A stretch of 22,686 nt of DNA from Candidatus Heimdallarchaeota archaeon (lineage in GTDB: Archaea; Asgardarchaeota; Heimdallarchaeia; Heimdallarchaeales; Kariarchaeaceae), in the NCBI GenBank assembly GCA_021399405.1, contig JAAFKL010000147.1, forward strand, positions 1-22,686, written 5' to 3'. Of this stretch, positions 1-8,426 are shown in pieces. Within the stretch, counting starts at the first letter, position 1; every line of letters starts with the position of its first letter. The position numbers and the translations under genes are program-made. The notes under the pieces were generated by a model, which had not been told where the DNA came from, did no database searches, and was given only the letters and a program-made list of their open reading frames with translations.

Positions 1-302
1 AGTATATACATACCAGAAATGAAATTTTGAATTGTGTGTATACTTGCAAATGAAATTATTGATCCCAGAAATATTGATAGTCCAAGGACTGTTCCTTCCC
101 CAATTGAAAGGAATAATACTGCAGAATACAATATAACGATGACCATTAAAAATCGTATTAGTAAAAGTAAAATATTTTCAAGATCTGCTGGAATTTTATT
201 AACAGCTGCCTTATGAATAAGTCTCGCAATTATTTTATTTATTACATATACTAATAATATTGTAACTACAAAATACATGTAATCTGATCCAATGAAATCC
301 AT
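1..302 (-). CDS. MscS-type mechanosensitive channel, N-terminal part (runs off left edge)
   Basis: About 100 residues are visible, starting with ATG at 302 and reading toward base 1, where the window ends. They contain membrane segments followed by a glycine- and alanine-rich helix with LGSIISFASIHTIQNFISG, which matches the pore-lining TM3 and start of the beta domain in MscS-family channels (PF00924). Such channels open under membrane tension and release small solutes. The ATG overlaps the TAA stop of the upstream MscS gene by one base (TAATG), so the two are very likely co-transcribed and translationally coupled. The C-terminal half lies outside the window, so subunit size and extra domains cannot be judged. 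Confidence 0.8.
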   Translation of the reverse strand, partial: MDFIGSDYMYFVVTILLVYVINKIIARLIHKAAVNKIPADLENILLLLIRFLMVIVILYSAVLFLSIGEGTVLGLSIFLGSIISFASIHTIQNFISGMYI

Positions 303-1210
303 TAGTTAGTTCCTCCTTGTAATTCAGAAAATACTGAACGATAAATATCTTCTAGAAAATCTGTTTGTAATTCAAGTATCTGATAAGCATCGTCGACCAC
401 CATAACTAATCTAACATCCTGTCTGAATATGTATTTATTGTAAAAATATCTAGGTCTATAACCTAATTTTTCCTGCCATCGATCCAATACAGTGTCCATT
501 CTCTCATTGACAGTTTTGATAGTTATATCGGGTGAGATAATATTTAATTTCAATTGCACTGTGAATGGATATCTTATAATTTCACGACCACCAGTAATCT
601 CATTCAGCATTTGCTTTTTCAATTCGGTTTGATCCTTAATCTCTTCAAGCAATTTAGAATAACCCACCTCGAAGCCCATTTTAGAGCGTTCTTCAAGTTC
701 TTTTATCTGAATTGAGCAATTTATTAGATTGGCATCAATTAATCTCTTGTTTGGGATTAATACTATGGTTCTATCAAGTTTGAGAAGCTTAGTATAATTC
801 AAACCGATCTCCAATACAATTCCATCTATGGAGTCTACCTTTATTAGGTCCCCAATCCCAAATGGTCGGATTGCAATTAGATAGAAACTCGCAACAATAT
901 TTGCAATTACTACAGACAAGGCAAACCCTATAGCAGTTCCAAGTAGTGCTGAAATGCTAAGTATCGTACTTGATTGTATTTCAAACACAAATGAGATCAT
1001 TAGAGATATGAGTAAAATTTGAGAGAGATTAATTATCATTTTAGTGACATTTTTTGCCTCGAAATTTCTTTTCTGAGATATTTTATCTAAATTCCTTTTG
1101 AGGAAAAATCCAATAGTCCAAATTATAATGGTTAAAATAAGAAATAACAATATTTTAACACCTATTGGAGGACTTTCATCAATATAATACATAACAAATA
1201 AGAAAATCAA
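302..1210 (-). CDS. MscS family mechanosensitive ion channel
   Basis: A protein of about 300 residues with roughly three N-terminal membrane segments. These are followed by the MscS signature: a glycine/alanine-rich pore helix (LLGTAIGFALSVVIANIVAS), then PFGIGDLIKVDSIDGIVLEIG of the beta domain and the NKRL loop region. A soluble C-terminal domain follows, as in small-conductance mechanosensitive channels (PF00924). The longest frame starts at TTG 1210. An ATG six codons in (1192) is an equally good start, since no Shine-Dalgarno precedes either. The stop overlaps the ATG of a second MscS-like gene. The family is sure from sequence; gating properties and physiological role are not visible. 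Confidence 0.88.
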   Translation of the reverse strand: MIFLFVMYYIDESPPIGVKILLFLILTIIIWTIGFFLKRNLDKISQKRNFEAKNVTKMIINLSQILLISLMISFVFEIQSSTILSISALLGTAIGFALSVVIANIVASFYLIAIRPFGIGDLIKVDSIDGIVLEIGLNYTKLLKLDRTIVLIPNKRLIDANLINCSIQIKELEERSKMGFEVGYSKLLEEIKDQTELKKQMLNEITGGREIIRYPFTVQLKLNIISPDITIKTVNERMDTVLDRWQEKLGYRPRYFYNKYIFRQDVRLVMVVDDAYQILELQTDFLEDIYRSVFSELQGGTN

Positions 1211-1445
1211 GTGTAATTAAAGTTGGATATATTAGTCTAAGTTATAGACGATTCAAATTGAATATCGATTAGATTAAACATTGATGTAATATTTACTATG
1301 TATGGGGCAATATAAATTTCAGGATTAAGAATTTCGCAGATTTTATTAGTCGGAACATTTTACCAATAAATACAAAAACCTCGAATCCCTATTAAGAAAT
1401 ATCAGACTAGAACAGGAATATCCAATTGAATCAAAATATTGGTTT

Positions 1446-2117
1446 TTGGAATTACATAATAGAAAGTTGATTCGAAACTATGTAGTTGTACCTGCAATTA
1501 TTAGTGGGTTACTCTACGGCCTCTTGTCTGCCAGTATACTCTTTTACACTACAATTTTTAATAACGAAGGGCTTGCCTTTGTTCTACAAATCGCAACTTT
1601 TTCATTATTCACAATTTATATTGTTCCATTCTTAATTGAATTCTATTACAGAATTAACATTTGGGAAATACTGCATATTGAGAGGGTAACCTGGATATAT
1701 ATCACTGCAGTTGCTCTTATCATAAGCCTGATTTTCATCGATACAAATGAATCAATGCTTGGTAATTTATTACTTAGTAAATCTGGTCTCGGAAAATTAT
1801 CTTATGGATCACTAGTAATGGCACCTGTGTTTGAGGAATTTTTATTTCGAGGCGTTCTACTCAGTCTCAGTAGTAGAGTATTCAGTAAGACAATTACTAT
1901 ACGATTAAATGGAATTTTATTTGCTATCTGGCATGTTGGAATTGTATTTTCTTACGGTTTCATCATTCAAGTACCTCTGATAATAATTCTTACAGGTGTT
2001 TTCGGGTATTTTTTGGCACATTTCCAATTCAATCACCGAAATCTATGGATCTCAATAATTTTACATTCCTTGGCAAATATATTTTTGGCTACTACAGGAT
2101 TTCTAATTCCAAAATAA
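1446..2117 (+). CDS. CPBP family intramembrane metalloprotease (CAAX protease/Abi type)
   Basis: A 223-residue, mostly hydrophobic protein with about six to seven membrane segments. It carries the CPBP/CAAX-protease (PF02517) motifs in order: EEFLFRG (E130, E131, R135), a histidine in FAIWH (H163), and HSLAN (H207, N211). These residues bind the catalytic metal in Rce1-type glutamate proteases. In prokaryotes the family's substrates vary and are mostly unknown. The frame is open upstream to a stop at 1347, but the only usable start is TTG at 1446. The gene converges on the DHH gene with four bases between their stops. The family assignment is secure; the substrate is unknown. Confidence 0.87.
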   Translation: MELHNRKLIRNYVVVPAIISGLLYGLLSASILFYTTIFNNEGLAFVLQIATFSLFTIYIVPFLIEFYYRINIWEILHIERVTWIYITAVALIISLIFIDTNESMLGNLLLSKSGLGKLSYGSLVMAPVFEEFLFRGVLLSLSSRVFSKTITIRLNGILFAIWHVGIVFSYGFIIQVPLIIILTGVFGYFLAHFQFNHRNLWISIILHSLANIFLATTGFLIPK

Positions 2118-2121
2118 TAAA

Positions 2122-3138
2122 TTACAATCCTGCTACGATTTCATCGATCATTCGAATTGCATCCTCAACTATAAGATTTGGACAAGAGATTCCTGCAGTA
2201 GCCATCTCTCCACCACCCGATACATCACCATTACCCGACGATTCCAGTCGTTTGGCAACCTTATTTGCTAAATCACCTAGATGAATTAATTCTGGTTTTC
2301 TTTTTCTAATCACAAGGGTAGCGTTTTCTCCATTTTTCTTAATTGCAATACCTATTCGAGAATTCGTCATAGTTGCTGTAACATAGGCATTGTGCCCCAT
2401 GGATGCCACTGGGCATTCATAAATAATACCAATGTCACCAACTTTGATGGCATTCTTTTTGATAAAGGGAATTGCCACATCAATTTCCCTACTTGCTTCT
2501 TGAGCTGCTTTGGCTACTTCTGATATTTCTGATGGAAGGATACCAACAGATAATTTGTTGACAATTGATCGTTTAAGATTATCAGATTCAATTACTCTTG
2601 AGGCCTGTTTGAGGAGAAAAGCTTGGAATTGAATCGAAGATTCATCCCAGATATTAGTAACTTTGGCAAGGAAAGAACAATTCTTGGCATAATCAGATAT
2701 TGAGCCATATGCTCCTAGTAATGCTTGTCTTCTATTTTTTACAATAATCTCTTCGGTATCACCATACATTGCCATAAATGTTGTAGCACTGGTGGATGAA
2801 AACTTAACATTTCGATATTCAGTTACATGAGTTTCAAAATCATTAATGTCTAAATACTCTGGCATTAAATGATTATCATAATAATATATCTCATATTTTA
2901 ATTTTGATTTTTTTAATCTTTCAAGAGTGAATTGTAGATTTTTTGGATTTAATGCAACATCTAATATGTAGAGTACATCAATTGTTTTCATATATTTCTC
3001 TATTTCACGAATGTCTTTGTGCAATTGAGGTGCTCTAGAAAAAAATACTTCAGCTCCATGGTAAACTGATTTGACAATTGAAGCAGCACATATACCATCG
3101 GCGTCCCCGTGACAGATAATGCCTACATTAGATCGAAT
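2122..3138 (-). CDS. DHH family phosphoesterase with a disturbed start
   Basis: The frame encodes HGDADGICAA at 3082-3111, the aspartate motif of DHH phosphoesterases (RecJ, archaeal nucleases, nanoRNase types). It ends in a DHHA1-like domain with a glycine-rich GGGEMATAGIS segment near 2200-2232. Members hydrolyse phosphodiesters in nucleic acids or dinucleotides using Mn. An automatic start at the first TTG (3024) would delete the catalytic DADG motif, so it must be wrong. In this frame there is no ATG, GTG or TTG between the upstream TAA (3139-3141) and DADG. Either ATT at 3138 is the start, or the true start is ATG 3169 in another frame and one base is extra near 3125-3135. Total length, about 335 residues, suits the family. 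The exact substrate cannot be told. Confidence 0.8.
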   Translation of the reverse strand: MRSNVGIICHGDADGICAASIVKSVYHGAEVFFSRAPQLHKDIREIEKYMKTIDVLYILDVALNPKNLQFTLERLKKSKLKYEIYYYDNHLMPEYLDINDFETHVTEYRNVKFSSTSATTFMAMYGDTEEIIVKNRRQALLGAYGSISDYAKNCSFLAKVTNIWDESSIQFQAFLLKQASRVIESDNLKRSIVNKLSVGILPSEISEVAKAAQEASREIDVAIPFIKKNAIKVGDIGIIYECPVASMGHNAYVTATMTNSRIGIAIKKNGENATLVIRKRKPELIHLGDLANKVAKRLESSGNGDVSGGGEMATAGISCPNLIVEDAIRMIDEIVAGL

Positions 3139-3252
3139 TTAAGACACCTTTACTATCAGAAAAGTTCATATGAATTAAAATGAATATATTATTGATTGGG
3201 ATAATGAAATACAAAAATCAGAAATTTGATATTTCATATACTATTTTGGCAT

Positions 3253-4179
3253 TTAAACAACCTTATCAATTTCTAAGTCTTCATTTGTCCATAATTTCAT
3301 TTGCTCATTAATTTCAATTATGTATTTCTTTAATTCATCCATTCCCAAAAGTTGAGATGAAATTCCTGTTTTCTCATCTCTTATGATAGTCTTGTACAAT
3401 TCGAATCCTCTTAATAATTGAATTCTGGATATTAACATTGTTTCAGGGATTTTTACTAAAATAAATAATACTATAATTAATGCAAAAATAATAATTGCTC
3501 TACCTAAGACATTTCTTTGCGATAGGATGGGAAGGGCAATAATATTAAAAATAAAAGCAATTGTAAATGCGATTAACCATAATTTTCTACCTAACAATAT
3601 CCTTTTTGTTGGCTTAGGGATTTCTATTGTATAATATGAGTAAAAAATAAAAAATAAGGCGTACATACTAAATAAGATCGCTAGAAAATCATAATCTGTA
3701 CTGTATATAATTTGATCATTATACCTATATCCGCCACCATTGGGAAAATCAAAAGTTTCAACTCTTGGGATTTTAAAGCCAAGAAAATTTATCGATCTTG
3801 GTTGGGGAAACTTTTCCCAAAACAAAATCATTGTTGTCAATGCTAAATACCAAATCCATCCAATATACCAGATTACTTTTGGAACACTATCTTCATCCTT
3901 CGAACGGATTGACCATTTGATTCTAACTGCGTGCAGAAAAAACAACATCCATATTGTGTTGAATGTGAAAAACATGAATTGATAATAAATTAATTTATTA
4001 GTTTCATATCCAAAAATGAATGCAATATTCGAAATTCCTCCGAAAAAATACGCTCCTGCGAAGAGCAAACTATCAATTAACTTGGTATATCGATATTGAA
4101 TGATTAGGTATGCTATCGGAAATACACAGAGTATTGCAATAACAATTGCAAAGCCAAAGGCAATTCCTGAATTTAACAT
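3253..4179 (-). CDS. Seven-transmembrane protein, paralogue of the 15525-16433 gene
   Basis: A 308-residue protein with seven predicted membrane segments and a charged C-terminal tail of about 60 residues. I do not recognise a named family. It is clearly homologous to the 7TM gene at 15525-16433: both have a TK(K/R)IL(L/I)GR..W motif before the sixth helix and PE.(L/M)L(I/M)S...Q(I/L)......LY..I just after the seventh. The topology resembles 7TM sensory receptor domains, but no kinase, cyclase or other output domain is attached. Start ATG 4179 lies 26 nt after the centre of a TATA-like box, so the transcript is probably leaderless. A receptor or sensor role is inference only. Confidence 0.7.
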   Translation of the reverse strand: MLNSGIAFGFAIVIAILCVFPIAYLIIQYRYTKLIDSLLFAGAYFFGGISNIAFIFGYETNKLIYYQFMFFTFNTIWMLFFLHAVRIKWSIRSKDEDSVPKVIWYIGWIWYLALTTMILFWEKFPQPRSINFLGFKIPRVETFDFPNGGGYRYNDQIIYSTDYDFLAILFSMYALFFIFYSYYTIEIPKPTKRILLGRKLWLIAFTIAFIFNIIALPILSQRNVLGRAIIIFALIIVLFILVKIPETMLISRIQLLRGFELYKTIIRDEKTGISSQLLGMDELKKYIIEINEQMKLWTNEDLEIDKVV

Positions 4180-4200
4180 TATAGATATTAGATTATAGGA

Positions 4201-4210
4201 TATTTATTAA
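4201..4210 (-). promoter_or_regulatory. TATA-like box of the 7TM gene
   Basis: TTAATAAATA on the minus strand, centred about 26 nt before the ATG at 4179. This is the archaeal spacing at which the start codon would fall on or next to the transcription start, giving a leaderless mRNA. There is no Shine-Dalgarno. Confidence 0.5.
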
Positions 4211-4315
4211 TTTAGGGGTTCTAGAATTAATTTGACAAAAGAGATGGAGATTAAGTTTCCAAAAGGTTATTTTTGACCTCATAATATTAAAATTCCGACA
4301 GATCGAAATAATTAC

Positions 4316-5203
4316 TTAATGTGGTTTCTCTGCAATAACTGCACCAATTATCCCTACTTTTAGGTCCTTTATTAATCGTTTTTGCATAATACCTGCTCTA
4401 ACAGTTTCATGAAATTCCTGTGGGATCCATTTTAACTTTGAAAGCACTTTTGTAAGTGGATATATCAAGATAGCGTTCATATGAACATTTTTTACAGATT
4501 TCATAATTTTATCAGAATAATCAATTTGATTCTGAACTATAAAACCCGCTTTCTCAAGTTCAGATTTGAAATCATCAACATGATATAGATGAGGTATACA
4601 ACATCCTTCCAAAAATACTCTAAGTGTATCCATTTCTTTTTTATTTAGCTCTCGTTTTGTGATAAATGGATCTGCAACAACCAACTTACCCCCAGGTTTT
4701 AATAAACGAAAGGCTTCAGCTATAAATGCAGGTTTGGACGGTCCATGACATACACTCTCTATCCCAAATATTTTAGTAAAAGACTCATCATCAAAAGAAG
4801 TATTCGCATAATCTTGGACTGCAAATGAGATCCTATTCCTAGCACTTGAATTATTAGCCACTTGAGTTCCCAGATCAACTTGCACTTTTGATAATGTTAT
4901 TCCAGTAATTTTTACTCCATATTGTTCAGCCATATAGATTGTAGGGCCTCCCACTCCGCATCCAGCATCAAGTACTACATCATCTTTGTTTAATTCTAAT
5001 AACTCAGCTACAAATTTATTTGTATTTTCCTGAGATTCTTGTGAATCTCTAGTGTTCTCATCCCATATACCTAGATGAAAGGAATCGGCAGAATTGAAAT
5101 TGTAGATGATACTTTGTTCATCATAATATTTCCCTACATCTTCTGTTGTAAACCCTGTGTCAACATGTACCATGGTTCTTAATTGAAGACTTTGAAAGAA
5201 CAT
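4316..5203 (-). CDS. Class I SAM-dependent methyltransferase (sterol/tocopherol methyltransferase-like)
   Basis: A protein of about 295 residues. It has Rossmann motif I (VLDAGCGVGG), an acidic ITGITLS strand/loop, the post-motif IESVCHG and LKPGGKLVVADPF. The N-terminal YYDEQSIIYNF and FHLGIWDE segments resemble the sterol C-24, tocopherol and phosphoethanolamine methyltransferase group, whose substrates are often lipids or quinones. The longest frame starts at TTG 5230, but ATG 5203 is preferred: the likely TATA box (5235-5244) puts the transcript start near 5214, downstream of the TTG. It diverges from the membrane protein gene at 5265. The fold is certain; the methyl acceptor is not predictable. 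Confidence 0.86.
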   Translation of the reverse strand: MFFQSLQLRTMVHVDTGFTTEDVGKYYDEQSIIYNFNSADSFHLGIWDENTRDSQESQENTNKFVAELLELNKDDVVLDAGCGVGGPTIYMAEQYGVKITGITLSKVQVDLGTQVANNSSARNRISFAVQDYANTSFDDESFTKIFGIESVCHGPSKPAFIAEAFRLLKPGGKLVVADPFITKRELNKKEMDTLRVFLEGCCIPHLYHVDDFKSELEKAGFIVQNQIDYSDKIMKSVKNVHMNAILIYPLTKVLSKLKWIPQEFHETVRAGIMQKRLIKDLKVGIIGAVIAEKPH

Positions 5204-5230
5204 TTTTGTTTTTCTCTCCGAGGATGACAA

Positions 5231-5246
5231 TAAATTAAATTATAGG
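5231..5246. promoter_or_regulatory. Shared AT-rich core of a divergent promoter
   Basis: TTAAATTATA at 5235-5244 reads as a TATA-like box on both strands. On plus its centre is about 25 nt before ATG 5265 (leaderless). On minus it predicts a transcript start near 5214, 11 nt before ATG 5203. A single TBP site, or two overlapping ones, would serve both genes. Confidence 0.45.
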
Positions 5247-5264
5247 GTAATTTTTCAATACTTC

Positions 5265-5861
5265 ATGAGTATTAATGCAGCAGATGTTAAACTCATTTTA
5301 AGATCAAATTTAAGAATTATTGGCGTAATCCAATTCCTTCCATTTTTTGTATTCTACCTTTTGTTCTCTAGTTCAATATCAATTTCGATTTTAAGTCTTG
5401 ATAAAAATGTTGGATCCAAAATTTATTTGTTAATTCTAATGCTGATAGATTTGATATTAGTAATTTATACTTTAATTTTGGTCCTTAATTTTACTCAATT
5501 GGCACGAGACAATATAATTGCCGTGAGTGCGTTCGCCCTCTTATCATTTATATTACGTTTATTTCTTATAGAGGAATTTGTTGATGTGATCGAGAAGATT
5601 GCTGATGGCGAAAATTTGATGGTCCAGTCAATATTAATAATATTCACGATTATATATCTCGGCTCAATTGTGCTGATGTTATCTACTGTTGCATTTTATA
5701 TACTCAATCCCAAGGATTTGTCTTCGGGTAAGGAGTCAATCCTAGTCATGTTATCTGCAATATCTATTCTATTTACAATATTAACAATCTTCGTTATTAT
5801 ATTCCCTTTATTTGCAGCATTGTTATTTATATTCTCAAGAAAAAACAAAGGAAAATTGTAG
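5265..5861 (+). CDS. Integral membrane protein of unknown function
   Basis: A 198-residue hydrophobic protein with five or six membrane helices, at roughly residues 15-45, 50-75, 82-103, 120-148 and 155-190, and a short basic C-terminus (SRKNKGKL). No enzymatic or transport motif is visible and I do not recognise the family. ATG 5265 follows a TATA-like box at leaderless spacing. It diverges from the methyltransferase gene, so the two may be co-regulated, but a joint function is only inference. The stop is TAG. Confidence 0.65.
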   Translation: MSINAADVKLILRSNLRIIGVIQFLPFFVFYLLFSSSISISILSLDKNVGSKIYLLILMLIDLILVIYTLILVLNFTQLARDNIIAVSAFALLSFILRLFLIEEFVDVIEKIADGENLMVQSILIIFTIIYLGSIVLMLSTVAFYILNPKDLSSGKESILVMLSAISILFTILTIFVIIFPLFAALLFIFSRKNKGKL

Positions 5862-5939
5862 AGCTTCTATTATTAATTCGTAAGCTCATCTATAATTGTA
5901 CACCGAATATCATTTAAGATTGATAATTCTATGTAAATT

Positions 5940-6509
5940 ATGTTATCTGATGACCTATTCATGGCTCCATATGATCCTAAATGGGCAATTAAGTTTGATG
6001 ATGGTAGTTCAAAATTAAAAAATCTCCTAGGCGAACATCTAGTTGAGGTCTATCACATAGGAAGTACTTCAATTCCAAATTTATGTGCTAAACCAATAAT
6101 TGACATGATCCCAGTTGTGAATATGTTTTCTGATCAAGATAAATGGATGGCAATTTTGATTAAACACGGTTACAAATATGTAGATAAGTGGAACAAAGCG
6201 ATGCCTTTTCGACGATTATTTGTAAGACATCAAAATAATGATTTTTCAGATAAGGTCATTGAACATCTACATATTGTAGAGAAAGGTCATAGATTTATCG
6301 ATCGGCACCTCCTGTTCAGAGATTATCTTAGGGAGTTGGAAGATGATAAAATCGCCTACTGCGAGATAAAGAAAAAAATTGTTAATTCTGGAATTCCGCG
6401 AAAAGATTATAATGAAATGAAAAATGAATTCATACATTCTATTGATCGAAAAGCCTACATGTGGAAATATGGTGATGAATTACCATCAGATTATTATGAA
6501 AATAATTAG
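5940..6509 (+). CDS. GrpB/UPF0157 family protein (nucleotidyltransferase-like fold)
   Basis: A 189-residue protein with the family hallmark VYHIGSTSIPNLCAKPIIDM (residues 38-57), preceded by YDPKWAIKFD. Both are typical of GrpB/UPF0157 proteins (PF04229), which share the GS...D core of the polymerase-beta nucleotidyltransferase fold. Its natural substrate is unknown; some fused relatives are linked to CoA biosynthesis enzymes. The length fits the family. The start is ATG 5940 and the stop is TAG. The neighbours give no pathway hint. Confidence 0.85.
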   Translation: MLSDDLFMAPYDPKWAIKFDDGSSKLKNLLGEHLVEVYHIGSTSIPNLCAKPIIDMIPVVNMFSDQDKWMAILIKHGYKYVDKWNKAMPFRRLFVRHQNNDFSDKVIEHLHIVEKGHRFIDRHLLFRDYLRELEDDKIAYCEIKKKIVNSGIPRKDYNEMKNEFIHSIDRKAYMWKYGDELPSDYYENN

Positions 6510-6596
6510 TCATATTCAGTTAATTATTCGTCTATAAAATTAAAATTTTATGAATAAATACATAAAGAGCTCATAGTGGATATCTTTGTATAATCC

Positions 6597-6600
6597 GGAG
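6597..6600 (+). promoter_or_regulatory. Shine-Dalgarno GGAG of the LLM oxidoreductase
   Basis: GGAG lies eight bases before ATG 6609, one of few convincing ribosome sites in the window. A TATA-like AATAAATAC at about 6553-6561 would start the transcript near 6585, leaving a leader of about 24 nt that contains this site. Confidence 0.5.
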
Positions 6601-6608
6601 ATAATTAG

Positions 6609-7628
6609 ATGTCAGCAGACTCAATAATCGCAGAAACCCCGATGGGACTTTACCTACAAGATAAACATCCAATACGTGATGGTGTTAAATACGCCGTAAT
6701 GGCGGAGAAAAATGGTTTTGAACAGCTATGGCAAGCAGAGAGTAGACTTGCAAGAGAAGCAACTATTCCCCTTGCTGCAATGGCACAGATGACTGAGAAA
6801 ATCATTTTGGGAACTGGAGTTTCAGCAATTTGGACCCGTAACATTGGTTTACTTGGTGCCACTTATTCTACACTTAACGAACTAGCACCAGGAAGAATCC
6901 GTGCTGGACTTGGGGCTTGGTGGGAACCATTAGCATCTAAAGTTGGTGTGAAAAGAGTGAAACCTTTGAGAGCAATGCGAGAATATGTACAAACACTGCA
7001 AAAATTATTTGCTCAAACTGGACCTGTAACATTTCAAGGAGAATTCATCAATGTTGACGGAATCGAGCTTGATATCGTACATGGGGAAAGAAAAGCACTT
7101 CCAATACCAGTTTACGTTGGTGCGACTGGTGATAAAATGATGGAATTGACTGGTAAAATTGCAGATGGAGTTTTACTTAATTATTTAGTATCTCCACAAT
7201 ATAATAAGAAAGCAATGGGATTACTTGAGAAAGGATTAGCAACAAGAGGTCGAAAGTTAGAAGATTTTGATAGGCCACAGCTAGTTGTAGTAAGTCTTGA
7301 TGAAGATGCCGATGTGGCGATTCGAGGTGCTAAAGAATTGGTTACACAGTACCTTGGTCAACAACCACATATCGGTAAAGCATCGGGTGTATCTCAGGAT
7401 CTACTTGATGAAGTTGGAAAAATATTGACTTGGCCTGCAACTCATGAGGATGTGCAAAAAGCAATGGAAATCGTGCCAGATGAAGTAGTTCAACTTGTTG
7501 CTGCTGCTGGAACCGCTGATGATTGTAAAGCAAAAGTTGCAGAATTTATCAAAGACGGATGTACCTGTCCGATCATGTATCCACTGGCTGATGACCCAGC
7601 TCAGATGATTAAAGCATTTGCAAAATAA
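6609..7628 (+). CDS. LLM class (F420-type) flavin/deazaflavin-dependent oxidoreductase
   Basis: A 339-residue luciferase-like TIM-barrel protein. Features seen are the N-terminal barrel strand, AAMAQMTEKIILGTGVSAIW, LNELAPGRIRAGLGAWW, and IPVYVGATGDKMMELTGKIADGVLL. These match archaeal F420-dependent relatives of methylenetetrahydromethanopterin reductase (Mer, PF00296). Members transfer hydride between reduced F420 (sometimes FMN) and a substrate in the cytoplasm. Whether this one is true Mer in C1 metabolism or a paralogue acting on another substrate cannot be settled here; no C1-pathway gene lies nearby. It has its own promoter and a real Shine-Dalgarno, suggesting higher expression than its neighbours. 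Confidence 0.88.
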   Translation: MSADSIIAETPMGLYLQDKHPIRDGVKYAVMAEKNGFEQLWQAESRLAREATIPLAAMAQMTEKIILGTGVSAIWTRNIGLLGATYSTLNELAPGRIRAGLGAWWEPLASKVGVKRVKPLRAMREYVQTLQKLFAQTGPVTFQGEFINVDGIELDIVHGERKALPIPVYVGATGDKMMELTGKIADGVLLNYLVSPQYNKKAMGLLEKGLATRGRKLEDFDRPQLVVVSLDEDADVAIRGAKELVTQYLGQQPHIGKASGVSQDLLDEVGKILTWPATHEDVQKAMEIVPDEVVQLVAAAGTADDCKAKVAEFIKDGCTCPIMYPLADDPAQMIKAFAK

Positions 7629-7815
7629 TCACTTATCACAATAATTATTATGATCTTGCTCAGAAAAGTAAAAGTGAAACTTCATTTCCAATTATAGCTC
7701 ACGAAAGTTACAAAATGAAAAAAAGATATAGTATTATGAAATTAATAGATTCAGTATCCATTATGGCAAAAACATTTATTCAATTTAAGCGTTAATAAAT
7801 TATTGAACAAAGGGT

Positions 7816-8340
7816 GTGAACATTATAGATTCAGGAAAAATTGAACAAAACATCAATTTAGCCAAACAATATATTGATGCAATGAACACTCAAAATCTAG
7901 CCATTCTGGATGAAATATTTCACCCAGCATTTCAAATTAATCAGCAAATTGAAACCCCATCATTCAGATATCAACGAGAAAATGCTGATATCAATGCTAT
8001 AAAGAAGATACTCAAAGGTTACCTAACTGCATTTCCAGACATGAATTTGAAAATCATAGACGTACTCGCATCTGAGAACAGTGCAGTTGTTTACTACATG
8101 GCTAAAATGACTCACATGGGTAATTTCTTTGGGTTAAAAGCTACACAAAAGGAAATAGAGGCAGAGGGATTTTATTATTTCAAAATCAAAGAAAACAAGA
8201 TAATCGATTATAGTTTAACATTTGATACACTCAAAGTGTTTAGTGAAATTGGCCACGCTATTATTGAAGAGGGTGATGATGGTACGGTGAGTGAATATCT
8301 CAAAATCTTGTTGGATCTTAATCTTGAGGATAAAAAATAA
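7816..8340 (+). CDS. SnoaL-like (NTF2-fold) protein
   Basis: A 174-residue protein with the SnoaL/NTF2 cone-fold pattern. A helix IDAMNTQNLAILDEIFHPAF comes first, then LKGYLTAFPDMNLKIIDVLA, an MTHMGNFFGLKATQKEI strand segment, and FYYFKIKENKIIDY. This resembles SnoaL-type ester cyclases (PF07366), many of which are binding or enzymatic proteins of unknown substrate. The start is GTG 7816; an in-frame TGA at 7804 prevents a longer version. About 20 extra C-terminal residues are acidic and probably flexible. Function in this organism is unknown. Confidence 0.75.
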   Translation: MNIIDSGKIEQNINLAKQYIDAMNTQNLAILDEIFHPAFQINQQIETPSFRYQRENADINAIKKILKGYLTAFPDMNLKIIDVLASENSAVVYYMAKMTHMGNFFGLKATQKEIEAEGFYYFKIKENKIIDYSLTFDTLKVFSEIGHAIIEEGDDGTVSEYLKILLDLNLEDKK

Positions 8341-8426
8341 GAGGAGCTCTTCAAGTGATAAAACATACATGAAACTCAAGCTTATCCAACCATTTATATG
8401 ATTTATTGATTTTAGAGACATATAGA

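Noticed and set aside
34..216. 60-codon plus-strand frame
   Set aside because: It overlaps the well-supported minus-strand MscS-like reading, which has recognisable family motifs; the plus frame has none.
7715..7795. 26-codon frame MKKRYSIMKLIDSVSIMAKT... in the gap before the SnoaL-like gene
   Set aside because: It is too short, has no clear ribosome site or homology signal, and A+T-rich gaps give such frames by chance.
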